From NCBI GenBank assembly GCA_050954505.1, contig JBPBPY010000082.1, positions 1 to 25,363 on the forward strand: a stretch of DNA of 25,363 nt, written 5' to 3'. Positions 7,179-17,948 of the stretch are shown piece after piece. This stretch comes from JAQGMO01 sp050954505. Lineage in GTDB: Bacteria; Pseudomonadota; Gammaproteobacteria; Burkholderiales; Burkholderiaceae_D. The notes beneath the pieces are model-generated. The model ran no database searches. It had not been told where the DNA came from and saw only the letters and a program-made list of their open reading frames with translations. Each line of letters begins with the position of its first letter. The stretch's first letter is position 1. Made by a program: the position numbers and the translations under genes.

Positions 7179-10100
7179 GTGACCACACTCTTGACGCCAG
7201 CCATGGCCGCGCCCGCGGCATTGCCGAACGAAACGCAACCCGGCACCGATCATGCGACCACTGACGAATCCGTCGGCATCGATGACAAGTACACCGTCGA
7301 CAAGGGCCGCATCTACATCAGCGGCACCCAGGCGCTGGCGCGCCTGCCGATGCTGCAGCGCGAACGCGACCGGCGCCAGGGCCACGACACTGCCGGCTAT
7401 GTCTCCGGCTACCGCGGCTCGCCACTGGGCGCGCTTGACCAGGCGCTGTGGAAAGCCAAGGCGCACCTGGCCGAACACCAGATCGAATTCCATCCGGGCG
7501 TCAATGAAGAGCTGGCCGCCACCGCACTCTGGGGCACGCAGCAGGTCAACCTCTGGCCCAGCGTCAAGCACGAAGGCGTCTTCGGCATGTGGTACGGCAA
7601 GGGCCCGGGCGTTGACCGCTGCGGCGACGTCTTCAAGCATGCCAACTATGCCGGCGCTTCGCCGTTCGGCGGCGTGCTGGTGCTGGCCGGCGACGACCAT
7701 GCCGCCAAGTCGTCGTCGATTGCGCACCAGTCGGAACATGCCTTGATTGCCGCCGGCATCCCGGTGCTGTATCCATCGAGCGTGCAGGAGTACATCGACT
7801 ATGGCTTGCATGGCTGGGCCATGAGCCGCTACTCGGGACTCTGGGTGGCGATGAAGTGCGTCACCGACGTGGTCGAGTCGACGGCCTCGATCGAGATCGA
7901 CCCCGAGCGCCTGTCGATCGTCATGCCGACCGATTTCACCATGCCCGCCGATGGCCTGGGCCTGGGCATCCGCTGGCCCGATACGCCACTGGTGCAGGAA
8001 GCGCGCATGTTCGACTACAAGTGGTACGCCGCGCTGGCCTATGTGCGCGCCAACAAGCTCAACCGCATCATGATCGATTCGCCCCAGCCGCGCTTTGGCA
8101 TCATGACCGCCGGCAAAGCCTACCTCGATGTGCGCCAGGCGCTGGCCGACCTGGGGCTCGATGAAGACACCTGCGCGCAGATCGGCATTCGCCTGTTCAA
8201 GGTCGGCTGCATCTGGCCGCTCGACGCCCAGGATGCGCGCGCCTTTGCCACCGGCCTGGAAGAAATCCTGGTGGTGGAAGAAAAACGCCAGATCCTCGAA
8301 TACGCCCTGAAGGAAGAACTCTACAACTGGCGCGATGATGTGCGCCCGCGCGTCTACGGCAAGTTCGACGAGCGCGACAATGAAGGCGGCGAGTGGTCGG
8401 TGCCGCGCGGCCAGTGGCTGCTGCCGGGCCGCTATGAACTCTCGCCCTCGCTGATCGCCAAGGCGATTGCCAGGCGGCTGGAAAAGACGGCCATGTCCGA
8501 CGACATCCGCGCGCACATTGCCGCCCGGCTGGCCATCATCAACGCCAAGGAAACCCAGGCCAGCGCCGCACCGGTGATGGCAGTGACCGAGCGCAAACCG
8601 TGGTTCTGTTCCGGCTGCCCGCACAACACCTCGACCAGGGTGCCCGAGGGTTCGCGGGCGCTGGCCGGCATCGGCTGCCACTACATGGCCATGTGGATGG
8701 ACCGTGAAACCGAAACCTTCAGCCAGATGGGCGGCGAAGGCGTGGCCTGGCTGGGGCAGATGCGGTTTACCAACGACAAGCACATCTTCGTCAACCTGGG
8801 CGACGGCACCTACTTCCACTCCGGCCATCTGGCCGTGCGCGCGGCAATTGCCGCCAAGGCCAACATCACCTACAAGATCCTCTACAACGATGCGGTGGCC
8901 ATGACCGGCGGCCAGCCGGTCGACGGCACGCTGACCGTGCCGCAGATTGCGTACCAGATGCAGGCCGAAGGCGCGCAAAAGATCATCGTGGTGACCGACG
9001 AGCCGCAGAAATATGCCGGCGCCAGCCTGCTGCCGGCCGGCGTGGACGTGTTCCACCGCGAACTGCTCGATGAACAGCAGCGCATCCTGCGCGACACGCC
9101 GGGTACCACGGTGCTGATCTATGACCAGACCTGCGCCACCGAAAAACGCCGGCGCCGCAAGCGCGGCACCTATCCCGACCCGGCGCGCCGCGCCTTCATC
9201 AACGACACCGTGTGCGAAGGCTGTGGCGACTGTTCGGTGAAGTCGAACTGCCTGTCGGTCGAGCCGATGAACACCGCGCTGGGCACCAAGCGCAAGATCA
9301 ATCAATCGTCCTGCAACAAGGACTTTTCCTGCGTCACCGGATTTTGCCCCAGCTTCGTGACGGCCGAAGGCGCCCAGGTGCGCAAGCCGGTGGTGCTGGA
9401 GCAGGCTGGCCCCAGCGCGCCGGACTTCAACGCCCTGCCCTTACCGGCGGCGTTTGCCGAACCATTGGCGCGGCCCTGCCGCATCCTGGTCACCGGCATT
9501 GGCGGCACGGGGGTGGTGACCATCGGCGGGCTGATCGGCATGGCGGCGCACCTGGAGCACAAGGGCGTGACGGTGCTCGACATGGCCGGCCTGGCGCAAA
9601 AAGGTGGTGCAGTGGTCAGCCATGTGCAGATCGCCGCCCACCCGGACGATATCCATGCCACCCGCGTGGCCATGGGCGAGGCCACCTTGCTGATCGGCTG
9701 CGATGCCATCGTCTCGAGCTCTTCCGAAGTGCTGTCCAAGATGCTGCGCGGCAGCACCCATGCCGTGATCAACAGCGCCGAGATACCGACGGCGCAATTC
9801 CTGCACGACCCGGACTGGAAATTCCCGCAAGCCTCGACCAGTGCGCAAATGCGCGAGAGCGTTGGTGAAGACTGTTCCTTCATCGATGCCAACCGCTGCG
9901 CTGTCGCCGTGCTGGGCGACGCCCTGTATGCCAACCCCATGATGCTCGGCTTTGCCTGGCAAAAGGGCTGGATTCCGCTGGCCATCGCCAGCATGCGCCG
10001 CGCCATCGAACTCAATGGCGTCTCGGTGCAAAAGAACCTGCAGGCGTTCGACTGGGGCCGCTACCTGGCCCACCATGGCGCCGCCGCCGTCGAGAACCTG

Positions 10101-10955
10101 CTGCGGCCGGTGAAGAGCACGCCGGTGGTGCTGCACATGCCACCGTCGCTTGCGCGCATCGTCGAAGAGCGGCGCGTGCTGCTGGAGGCGTATCAGGATG
10201 CAGCATATGCAACGCGGTATACCGATGCCGTGGCGCGCGTGCGGGTCCGCGAAGAGGCGCTTGGCAATATCACCGAGGGTGCGTTGGCAGCTGCTGTCCT
10301 GGGATCAGGGTCAACGCAAAACCCGGCAGCCGCATCGGCACCGGGATCACACCCAAGCGTGGATGGTGGGTCAGAAGCCGGCACAACCATGCACAGCCAC
10401 AGCGTGCGCCGCAATACCCTGCGCCTGAGCACGGCAGTGGCGCACAACCTGGCCAAGCTGATGGCCTACAAGGATGAATATGAAGTCGCGCGCCTGCATG
10501 CGGCGCCGGAGTTCATGGACAAACTGCGCGCCCAGTTCGAAGGCGAGCCGGGCCGCGATTACCAGCTGCACTTCCATCTGGCGCCACCGCTGCTGTCGCG
10601 CCGCAACGGCCGCGGCGAACTGGTCAAGCGTGAATTCGGCGGCTGGATGCTGCCGGTCTTCAAGCTGCTGGCCAAATGCCGGGGCCTGCGTGGCACCCTG
10701 CTCGACCCGTTCGGCAAAACCGCCGAACGGCGCCAGGAGCGCGAGCTGGTCAGCGCCTACCTGACGCTGGTCGACGAACTGTGTGCCACGCTGAATGCCG
10801 ACAATTTTGCCCTGGCGCTGGAGCTGGCCAAACTACCCGAGCAGATTCGCGGCTACGGCCACGTCAAGCAGCGCAACATGGATCTCGCGGCACAGCGGCG
10901 CGCTGACCTGCTCGACCAGTACCGGCGCATCACCAGCCATGCCGTCGCAGCGTAA
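7179..10955 (+). CDS. Indolepyruvate:ferredoxin oxidoreductase, single-chain fusion
   Basis: The 1258-residue protein fuses the alpha-like and gamma-like parts of the 2-oxoacid:ferredoxin oxidoreductase family. It would oxidatively decarboxylate aryl- or branched 2-oxo acids to acyl-CoA using thiamine diphosphate and ferredoxin. The N-terminal pyrimidine-binding region has GYRGSPLGALDQAL. The ThDP/Mg site is GDGTYFHSGHLA from residue 541. An iron-sulfur motif CEGCGDCSVKSNC begins at Cys679, with further Cys residues in SSCNKDFSCVTGFC. The gamma domain starts near RILVTGIGGTGVVTIG, followed by a conserved C-terminal region. Residues about 1042-1070 are a Gly/Ser/Ala/Pro linker before that last region. 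GTG at 7179 is supported by GGAG eight bases upstream. Downstream isovaleryl-CoA dehydrogenase suggests 4-methyl-2-oxopentanoate (from leucine) as a possible substrate, though aromatic pyruvates are the named substrates of the family. Confidence 0.93.
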   Translation: MTTLLTPAMAAPAALPNETQPGTDHATTDESVGIDDKYTVDKGRIYISGTQALARLPMLQRERDRRQGHDTAGYVSGYRGSPLGALDQALWKAKAHLAEHQIEFHPGVNEELAATALWGTQQVNLWPSVKHEGVFGMWYGKGPGVDRCGDVFKHANYAGASPFGGVLVLAGDDHAAKSSSIAHQSEHALIAAGIPVLYPSSVQEYIDYGLHGWAMSRYSGLWVAMKCVTDVVESTASIEIDPERLSIVMPTDFTMPADGLGLGIRWPDTPLVQEARMFDYKWYAALAYVRANKLNRIMIDSPQPRFGIMTAGKAYLDVRQALADLGLDEDTCAQIGIRLFKVGCIWPLDAQDARAFATGLEEILVVEEKRQILEYALKEELYNWRDDVRPRVYGKFDERDNEGGEWSVPRGQWLLPGRYELSPSLIAKAIARRLEKTAMSDDIRAHIAARLAIINAKETQASAAPVMAVTERKPWFCSGCPHNTSTRVPEGSRALAGIGCHYMAMWMDRETETFSQMGGEGVAWLGQMRFTNDKHIFVNLGDGTYFHSGHLAVRAAIAAKANITYKILYNDAVAMTGGQPVDGTLTVPQIAYQMQAEGAQKIIVVTDEPQKYAGASLLPAGVDVFHRELLDEQQRILRDTPGTTVLIYDQTCATEKRRRRKRGTYPDPARRAFINDTVCEGCGDCSVKSNCLSVEPMNTALGTKRKINQSSCNKDFSCVTGFCPSFVTAEGAQVRKPVVLEQAGPSAPDFNALPLPAAFAEPLARPCRILVTGIGGTGVVTIGGLIGMAAHLEHKGVTVLDMAGLAQKGGAVVSHVQIAAHPDDIHATRVAMGEATLLIGCDAIVSSSSEVLSKMLRGSTHAVINSAEIPTAQFLHDPDWKFPQASTSAQMRESVGEDCSFIDANRCAVAVLGDALYANPMMLGFAWQKGWIPLAIASMRRAIELNGVSVQKNLQAFDWGRYLAHHGAAAVENLLRPVKSTPVVLHMPPSLARIVEERRVLLEAYQDAAYATRYTDAVARVRVREEALGNITEGALAAAVLGSGSTQNPAAASAPGSHPSVDGGSEAGTTMHSHSVRRNTLRLSTAVAHNLAKLMAYKDEYEVARLHAAPEFMDKLRAQFEGEPGRDYQLHFHLAPPLLSRRNGRGELVKREFGGWMLPVFKLLAKCRGLRGTLLDPFGKTAERRQERELVSAYLTLVDELCATLNADNFALALELAKLPEQIRGYGHVKQRNMDLAAQRRADLLDQYRRITSHAVAA

Positions 10956-10983
10956 ACCTGACCAACAACAAAGGAATTCATCA

Positions 10984-12177
10984 ATGACCCAATTCATTGA
11001 CCTGCCTGGCCTGAGTTTCGACCATGGCGAAGACATTGCCGCGCTGCGCCTGGCAGTGCAGCAATTCGCCCAGGCCGAAATCGCCCCGCGCGCTGCCGAG
11101 ATCGACCGCAGCGACCAGTTCCCCATGGACCTGTGGAAAAAAATGGGCGACCTGGGCGTGCTGGGCGTGAGCGCCGAAGAAGAATACGGCGGCACCGACA
11201 TGGGCTACCTGGCCCACATCGTGGCCATGGAAGAGATCTCCCGCGCCTCGGCCTCCGTGGGCCTGTCGTATGGCGCCCATTCCAACCTGTGCGTCAACCA
11301 GATCAAGCGCAATGGCAGCGCGCAGCAGAAGTCGCGCTATCTGCCCGGCCTGATCAGCGGCGACACCATCGGCGCGCTGGCGATGTCGGAACCGGGCGCC
11401 GGCTCCGACGTGGTCAGCATGCGCCTGCGCGCCGACCAGAAAGGCGACCGCTGGGTCCTCAATGGCACCAAGATGTGGATCACCAATGGACCCGACGCCG
11501 ATGTGCTGGTGGTGTATGCCAAGACCGACCTCGAAGCCGGCGCGCGCGGCATCACCGCATTCCTGGTCGAGAAATCGATGCCCGGTTTCAGTGTCGCGCA
11601 AAAGCTCGACAAGCTCGGCATGCGCGGCTCCCACACTGGCGAACTGGTGTTCATCGATTGCGAAGTCCCGCAGGAAAACGTGCTGGGCGGCGTGGGCCGT
11701 GGCGTCAATGTCCTGATGTCGGGGCTGGACTTCGAACGCACGGTGCTCTCGGGCGGGCCGCTGGGCATCATGCAGGCCTGCATGGATGTGGTGGTGCCGT
11801 ATGTGCATGAACGGCGCCAGTTCGGCCTGGCCATTGGCGAATTCCAGCTCATGCAGGGCAAGCTGGCCGACATGTACTCGACCATGATGGCCTGCAAATC
11901 GTATGTGTATGCCGTGGGCCAGGCCTGCGACCGGGTCCGCACGCCCGAAGCGGTGCGCGCCTTGCGCAAGGACGCCGCCGGGGCGATACTTTATGCAGCG
12001 GAAAAAGCCACCTGGATGGCGGGCGAAGCGATCCAGGCGCTGGGCGGCAATGGCTACATCAACGAGTATCCGGTCGGGCGCCTGTGGCGCGACGCCAAGC
12101 TGTATGAAATCGGCGCCGGCACCAGTGAAATCCGCCGCATGCTGATTGGCCGTGAGCTGTTTGCCGAGACGCTTTGA
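10984..12177 (+). CDS. liuA: Isovaleryl-CoA dehydrogenase
   Basis: This 397-residue acyl-CoA dehydrogenase fits isovaleryl-CoA dehydrogenase, which makes 3-methylcrotonyl-CoA in leucine breakdown and passes electrons to ETF. It has the family signatures ALAMSEPGAGSDVVSM and GTKMWITNGPDAD for FAD and substrate binding. It also has the late signature QALGGNGYINEYPVGRLWRDAKLYEIGAG at the C-terminus (given here in its parts: QALGGNGY, RLWRDAK, IGAGTSEI). The block LDFERTVLSGGPLG contains Glu251, the catalytic base in the position characteristic of isovaleryl-CoA dehydrogenases rather than the more C-terminal Glu of other family members. ATG at 10984 has AAGGA eight bases upstream, and the gene follows the oxidoreductase stop by 28 bases. 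The two carboxylase genes downstream supply the next reaction. Confidence 0.93.
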   Translation: MTQFIDLPGLSFDHGEDIAALRLAVQQFAQAEIAPRAAEIDRSDQFPMDLWKKMGDLGVLGVSAEEEYGGTDMGYLAHIVAMEEISRASASVGLSYGAHSNLCVNQIKRNGSAQQKSRYLPGLISGDTIGALAMSEPGAGSDVVSMRLRADQKGDRWVLNGTKMWITNGPDADVLVVYAKTDLEAGARGITAFLVEKSMPGFSVAQKLDKLGMRGSHTGELVFIDCEVPQENVLGGVGRGVNVLMSGLDFERTVLSGGPLGIMQACMDVVVPYVHERRQFGLAIGEFQLMQGKLADMYSTMMACKSYVYAVGQACDRVRTPEAVRALRKDAAGAILYAAEKATWMAGEAIQALGGNGYINEYPVGRLWRDAKLYEIGAGTSEIRRMLIGRELFAETL

Positions 12178-12239
12178 ACAGCACAAAAAGTACAACAAGA
12201 AACCCGTGGCGCGGCGACTCCTGATCTCAACATAATTAC

Positions 12240-13847
12240 ATGACAAAAATCGATTCGAAAATCAATCCACGCAGTGAAGAATTTCACACCAATGCCGCCG
12301 CCATGCAGGTGCTGGTCGATGACCTGCGCGACAAGGTGGCAAAAATCGCCGAAGGTGGCGGCGCTGCCGCCAGCAGCAAGCATGTGGGGCGCGGCAAGCT
12401 GCTGCCGCGCGAACGCGTGGCGGTACTGCTCGACCCCGGCACGCCATTCCTGGAGTTTTCCCAGCTGGCGGCCTATGGCATGTACCAGGACGCTTCGCCA
12501 TCGGCCGGCATCATCACCGGCATTGGCCGGGTGGCGGGCATCGAGTGCGTGATCGTCTGCAACGACGCCACCGTCAAGGGCGGCACCTATTATCCGCTGA
12601 CGGTAAAGAAACATTTGCGCGCCCAGGAAATCGCCGAACAGAACAACCTGCCCTGCATCTACCTGGTCGATTCGGGCGGCGCCAACCTGCCCAACCAGGA
12701 TGAAGTCTTTCCCGACCGCGACCACTTCGGCCGCATCTTCTTCAACCAGGCGCAGATGTCGGCCAAGGGCATTGCCCAGATTGCAGTGGTGATGGGTTCG
12801 TGCACCGCCGGCGGCGCCTATGTGCCGGCCATGAGCGATGAATCGATCATCGTCAAGGACCAGGGGACCATCTTCCTGGGCGGCCCGCCATTGGTCAAGG
12901 CGGCAACTGGCGAAGTGGTCAGTGCGGAAGACCTGGGCGGTGGCGACGTGCACACCCGGCTCTCGGGCGTGGTCGACCACCTGGCGCAGAACGATCATCA
13001 TGCGCTGGCGCTGGCGCGCTCGATTGTCGGCAACCTCAACCGCAAGAAGGTCCACGCCATGGCCATGCGTGCGCCGATGGAACCCCTGTATCCCGCTGCC
13101 GAGCTGCATGGCCTGATGCCGGTGGACACGCGCAAACCCTTCGATGTGCGCGAAGTCATCGCCCGCGTGGTCGATGGCAGCGAGTTCGATGAATTCAAGG
13201 CGCGTTTTGGCGCCACGCTGATCTGCGGCTTTGCCCACATCATGGGAATGCCGGTGGGGATCATCGCGAACAACGGCATCCTGTTTTCCGAGTCGGCCGT
13301 CAAGGGTGCGCATTTCATCGAGCTGTGCTGCCAGCGCAAGATTCCCCTGGTGTTCCTGCAAAATATCACCGGCTTCATGGTCGGGCGCAAGGTCGAGAAC
13401 GAGGGCATTGCCCGTCATGGCGCCAAGATGGTCACCGCAGTGGCCACGGCTGCGGTGACCAAGCTGACCGTCATCATCGGCGGCAGTTTCGGGGCCGGCA
13501 ATTACGGCATGTGCGGGCGTGCCTTTTCACCGCGCTTCTTGTGGATGTGGCCCAATGCGCGCATCTCCGTCATGGGTGGCGAACAAGCCGCCAGTGTGCT
13601 GGCAACGGTCAAGCGCGACGGCATCGAAAGCCGTGGCGGCAGCTGGAGCGCCGAGGAAGAAAGCGATTTCAAGGAGCCGATCCGCCAGCAATACGAAGAC
13701 CAGGGCCATCCGTATTACGCCAGCGCGCGCCTGTGGGACGACGGCGTCATCGATCCCGCCGACACGCGCCGGGTGCTGGGCCTGGGCTTGAGTGCGGCGC
13801 TCAATGCGCCAATCGAGGAGACCCGCTTTGGCCTCTTCAGGATGTAA
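12240..13847 (+). CDS. liuB: 3-methylcrotonyl-CoA carboxylase, carboxyltransferase (beta) subunit
   Basis: The 535-residue protein is a biotin-dependent carboxyltransferase. It moves carboxyl from carboxybiotin to 3-methylcrotonyl-CoA, giving 3-methylglutaconyl-CoA. Typical blocks are GRGKLLPRERVAVLLD near residue 50, YLVDSGGANLPNQDEVFPDRDHFGRIF (read as LVDSGGANLP and VFPDRDHFG), SCTAGGAYVPAMSDE, FLGGPPLVKAATGE, and FGAGNYGMCGRAF with WPNARISVMGGEQAA in the C-terminal half. These are characteristic of the methylcrotonyl rather than the propionyl enzymes, and the length is normal. The start at 12240 has no obvious ribosome site in the 62-base gap after the dehydrogenase, but the N-terminus is family-like. 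It is the partner of the biotinylated subunit encoded next. Confidence 0.93.
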   Translation: MTKIDSKINPRSEEFHTNAAAMQVLVDDLRDKVAKIAEGGGAAASSKHVGRGKLLPRERVAVLLDPGTPFLEFSQLAAYGMYQDASPSAGIITGIGRVAGIECVIVCNDATVKGGTYYPLTVKKHLRAQEIAEQNNLPCIYLVDSGGANLPNQDEVFPDRDHFGRIFFNQAQMSAKGIAQIAVVMGSCTAGGAYVPAMSDESIIVKDQGTIFLGGPPLVKAATGEVVSAEDLGGGDVHTRLSGVVDHLAQNDHHALALARSIVGNLNRKKVHAMAMRAPMEPLYPAAELHGLMPVDTRKPFDVREVIARVVDGSEFDEFKARFGATLICGFAHIMGMPVGIIANNGILFSESAVKGAHFIELCCQRKIPLVFLQNITGFMVGRKVENEGIARHGAKMVTAVATAAVTKLTVIIGGSFGAGNYGMCGRAFSPRFLWMWPNARISVMGGEQAASVLATVKRDGIESRGGSWSAEEESDFKEPIRQQYEDQGHPYYASARLWDDGVIDPADTRRVLGLGLSAALNAPIEETRFGLFRM

Positions 13848-13919
13848 GGACACGGCCGCTGGCGCCTGCCAGGCAAACGTGCAGGCGTGCATCACAACAT
13901 ACTCATTGAAAGTCCCGAC

Positions 13920-16172
<2,253 letters not shown>

Positions 16173-16203
16173 AATGCCTGTTTTGATTCACTGAAAGCAC
16201 GAC

Positions 16204-16488
16204 ATGAAAAAAACCGGCATGGCGAAAAGCGCCGCAAAAAAACTGATGGGCATGACGCTGGCGCCAGGTGCGCCGATGTACGGTCTCGGTGAAGCGGCGC
16301 CCCTGGACCGGCGCGAGCAGCGCAAGCTCGACCAGGCCGCGGGCCTGGTGCCGTTTGCCATCAAGCTCAACAGCGACCTGGTTCAGACCTTGCAGAACCA
16401 GGCCAGGGAGCGCGGCATCGAACTCAACGAGCTGGTAGCCCAGCTGCTGGCCAAAGGACTGGAAGCGAACCAGGACGCTGCGCAATAA
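16204..16488 (+). CDS. Small conserved protein with ribbon-helix-helix-like C-terminus
   Basis: The 94-residue protein is Lys/Ala-rich at the N-terminus (MKKTGMAKSAAKKLMGM). The C-terminal half reads PFAIKLNSDLVQTLQNQARERGIELNELVAQLLAKGL: a short strand, a helix, a Gly turn and a second helix, as in ribbon-helix-helix DNA-binding proteins. The name is based on this pattern only. GAAAG precedes the ATG, and the gene begins 31 bases after the carboxylase stop, so it may be read from the same transcript. No toxin-like partner gene adjoins it, which argues against a toxin-antitoxin pair. Confidence 0.75.
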   Translation: MKKTGMAKSAAKKLMGMTLAPGAPMYGLGEAAPLDRREQRKLDQAAGLVPFAIKLNSDLVQTLQNQARERGIELNELVAQLLAKGLEANQDAAQ

Positions 16489-16539
16489 AACCTGCGCCTC
16501 AAAAAGCACGGCCGTGAACAGTGTGGTGACGTTGACCAG

Positions 16540-16556
16540 CCCAGGGTGACCCTGGG
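16540..16556. terminator. Hairpin between convergent genes
   Basis: A perfect seven-base-pair stem (CCCAGGG, TGA, CCCTGGG) lies between the small plus-strand gene and the convergent ATP-grasp gene. No U tract follows, so termination is only a possibility. Confidence 0.4.
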
Positions 16557-16646
16557 TTCAAACGCCGGCATCAAAATGGACCGGCTGTTTGTGCTTCGCA
16601 GCCGAACAGCTTTTGCCGCGCAAACCTCCAGCTTCAGCCGCAATCT

Positions 16647-17933
16647 TCAAGCGCCTTCGCTCTCCCGTGCAATGGCGGCATTGACCCGCTTGACCAGCAT
16701 GGCCCGAAAGGCGCCAAACAGTTTTTGCATCGGCGCCGGCTTGTAGGGATACATGTCCACCGGGTCCATCGCATGCACGATCATGTCGCTGTCTGCCTCG
16801 AAAATCAGCAGCTTGCCATCCGGCGTTTCCGCGCAATCGATACCGACATAATCCAGTTCCAAGCGCTCGGTGATGGCGGCAAACGCTGCGGCATGGCGCG
16901 GCACGAAGTCTTCGGCAAAGCTGGCCATGAAGCGCCCTTCCTCCGCGCGTTTTTCTTCACTCTCGGCCATGCCGGCATTCAGATAATGGATCATCCAGTG
17001 CGATGAAATCGCCATATGGCAAATGAATGGCTGGCCATCGATGAGCATGATGCGGAACTTGCGGAACAGTCCATCGGCGCTGCGGTAGTCGATGAAGCGC
17101 GAGAGGAAGAATTCTTCCCCGGCGACCGTATCGAGGTAGGCGCTTACCTCGGCTGGCGTCGAGATTTTTTCCAGGCCATGGCCGGCATGCGAGCCAACCG
17201 GCCGCACGATGATGGGAAACTCGCCGTCTTCAAGCAGGCTGGTCAGCGCCATCTGGTCCTGGCCCAGCAAACGCACGCAGTCGCGCGGGATGCGCGCCGA
17301 CATCGGCATGGCAATGGTTTCCACATCGCGCAGCAAGGCACAAGCCTTGTCGCGCGCCAGTGCGGCAATGCGCTCGGGAGCATTGATCACTGGACGCGGC
17401 CAGTCGGCCATGACTTGCGCCAGTTCGAGCAGCAGTTCGTGATTGTCATCGGACTGGCCGATGGCGATGAACACGGCGTGGTGTTCGGGCAGCACTTCCG
17501 GTGCTGGAATGCCGGCGCCGACATACAGCAGCGTCAGCGCAACATCCGAATTTTCAAGCAGGAATTCCAGCGGCGTGTTGGCCATCAGGTCGCCGGCAGC
17601 CATGAAGACCAGCAGGCGCAGGCGTTCAATGCCGGTGGCGGGAATGTCGTACAGCTGCTGTAGCGCCAGCGCTTCGCCCTGCGCCGCCAATGCCAGCTCG
17701 CGGCTGCCGGAAAGCAGCAAGGTATTGGCCAGGTTCATCAAGGCATGGGCGTCGTCCGGCAGTTTCGAAATGCGCTCGATCAGGCCGCTGGCATAGGGCT
17801 GCAGGTCCTGCTTGGCAAAGGCCTGGCGCATCAGCGGCGCGAGGCCAAGGAAATCGCATTGCGCTTGGCCGGTCCCGGCTGTCGCCACTGCTGGTGCATC
17901 CTGTGCTGCCGTGCCGGTTGTTGTGGTGTTCAT
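16647..17933 (-). CDS. ATP-grasp protein with TPR-like N-terminal region
   Basis: The 428-residue protein has an N-terminal half with TPR-like helices (PDDAHALMNLANTLLLSG, ELALAAQGEALALQQ). The C-terminal half is ATP-grasp of the RimK/glutathione-synthetase-like type. Visible blocks are IIVRPVGSHAGHGLEKI (Arg244 where Lys is usual), FFLSRFIDYRSADGLFRKFRIML and YVGIDCAETPDGKLLIFEADSDM, where Glu379-Ala-Asp381 stands at the usual E-x-N metal site. Such enzymes join a carboxylate to an amine with ATP, but the substrate is unknown. AGGGGA lies close before the ATG, and the start is only 15 bases after the stop of the decarboxylase gene upstream. The two are almost certainly one operon, which suggests that the amine made by the decarboxylase could be a ligation substrate. 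Confidence 0.82.
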   Translation of the reverse strand: MNTTTTGTAAQDAPAVATAGTGQAQCDFLGLAPLMRQAFAKQDLQPYASGLIERISKLPDDAHALMNLANTLLLSGSRELALAAQGEALALQQLYDIPATGIERLRLLVFMAAGDLMANTPLEFLLENSDVALTLLYVGAGIPAPEVLPEHHAVFIAIGQSDDNHELLLELAQVMADWPRPVINAPERIAALARDKACALLRDVETIAMPMSARIPRDCVRLLGQDQMALTSLLEDGEFPIIVRPVGSHAGHGLEKISTPAEVSAYLDTVAGEEFFLSRFIDYRSADGLFRKFRIMLIDGQPFICHMAISSHWMIHYLNAGMAESEEKRAEEGRFMASFAEDFVPRHAAAFAAITERLELDYVGIDCAETPDGKLLIFEADSDMIVHAMDPVDMYPYKPAPMQKLFGAFRAMLVKRVNAAIARESEGA

Positions 17934-17948
17934 GGTGTCCCCTATGCG

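Noticed and set aside
7119..9305. Long minus-strand open frame (728 codons) opposite the oxidoreductase gene
   Set aside because: It is rich in His, Arg, Gly and Ala and lacks domain motifs. It is the usual antisense artefact of GC-rich codon use opposite a well-recognised enzyme.
10981..13418. Long minus-strand frames opposite the dehydrogenase and carboxylase beta genes
   Set aside because: Same antisense artefact; the plus-strand proteins are unambiguous family members.
16204..16488. Possible antitoxin because of ribbon-helix-helix character
   Set aside because: No small toxin-like gene lies next to it; it sits at the end of a metabolic operon.
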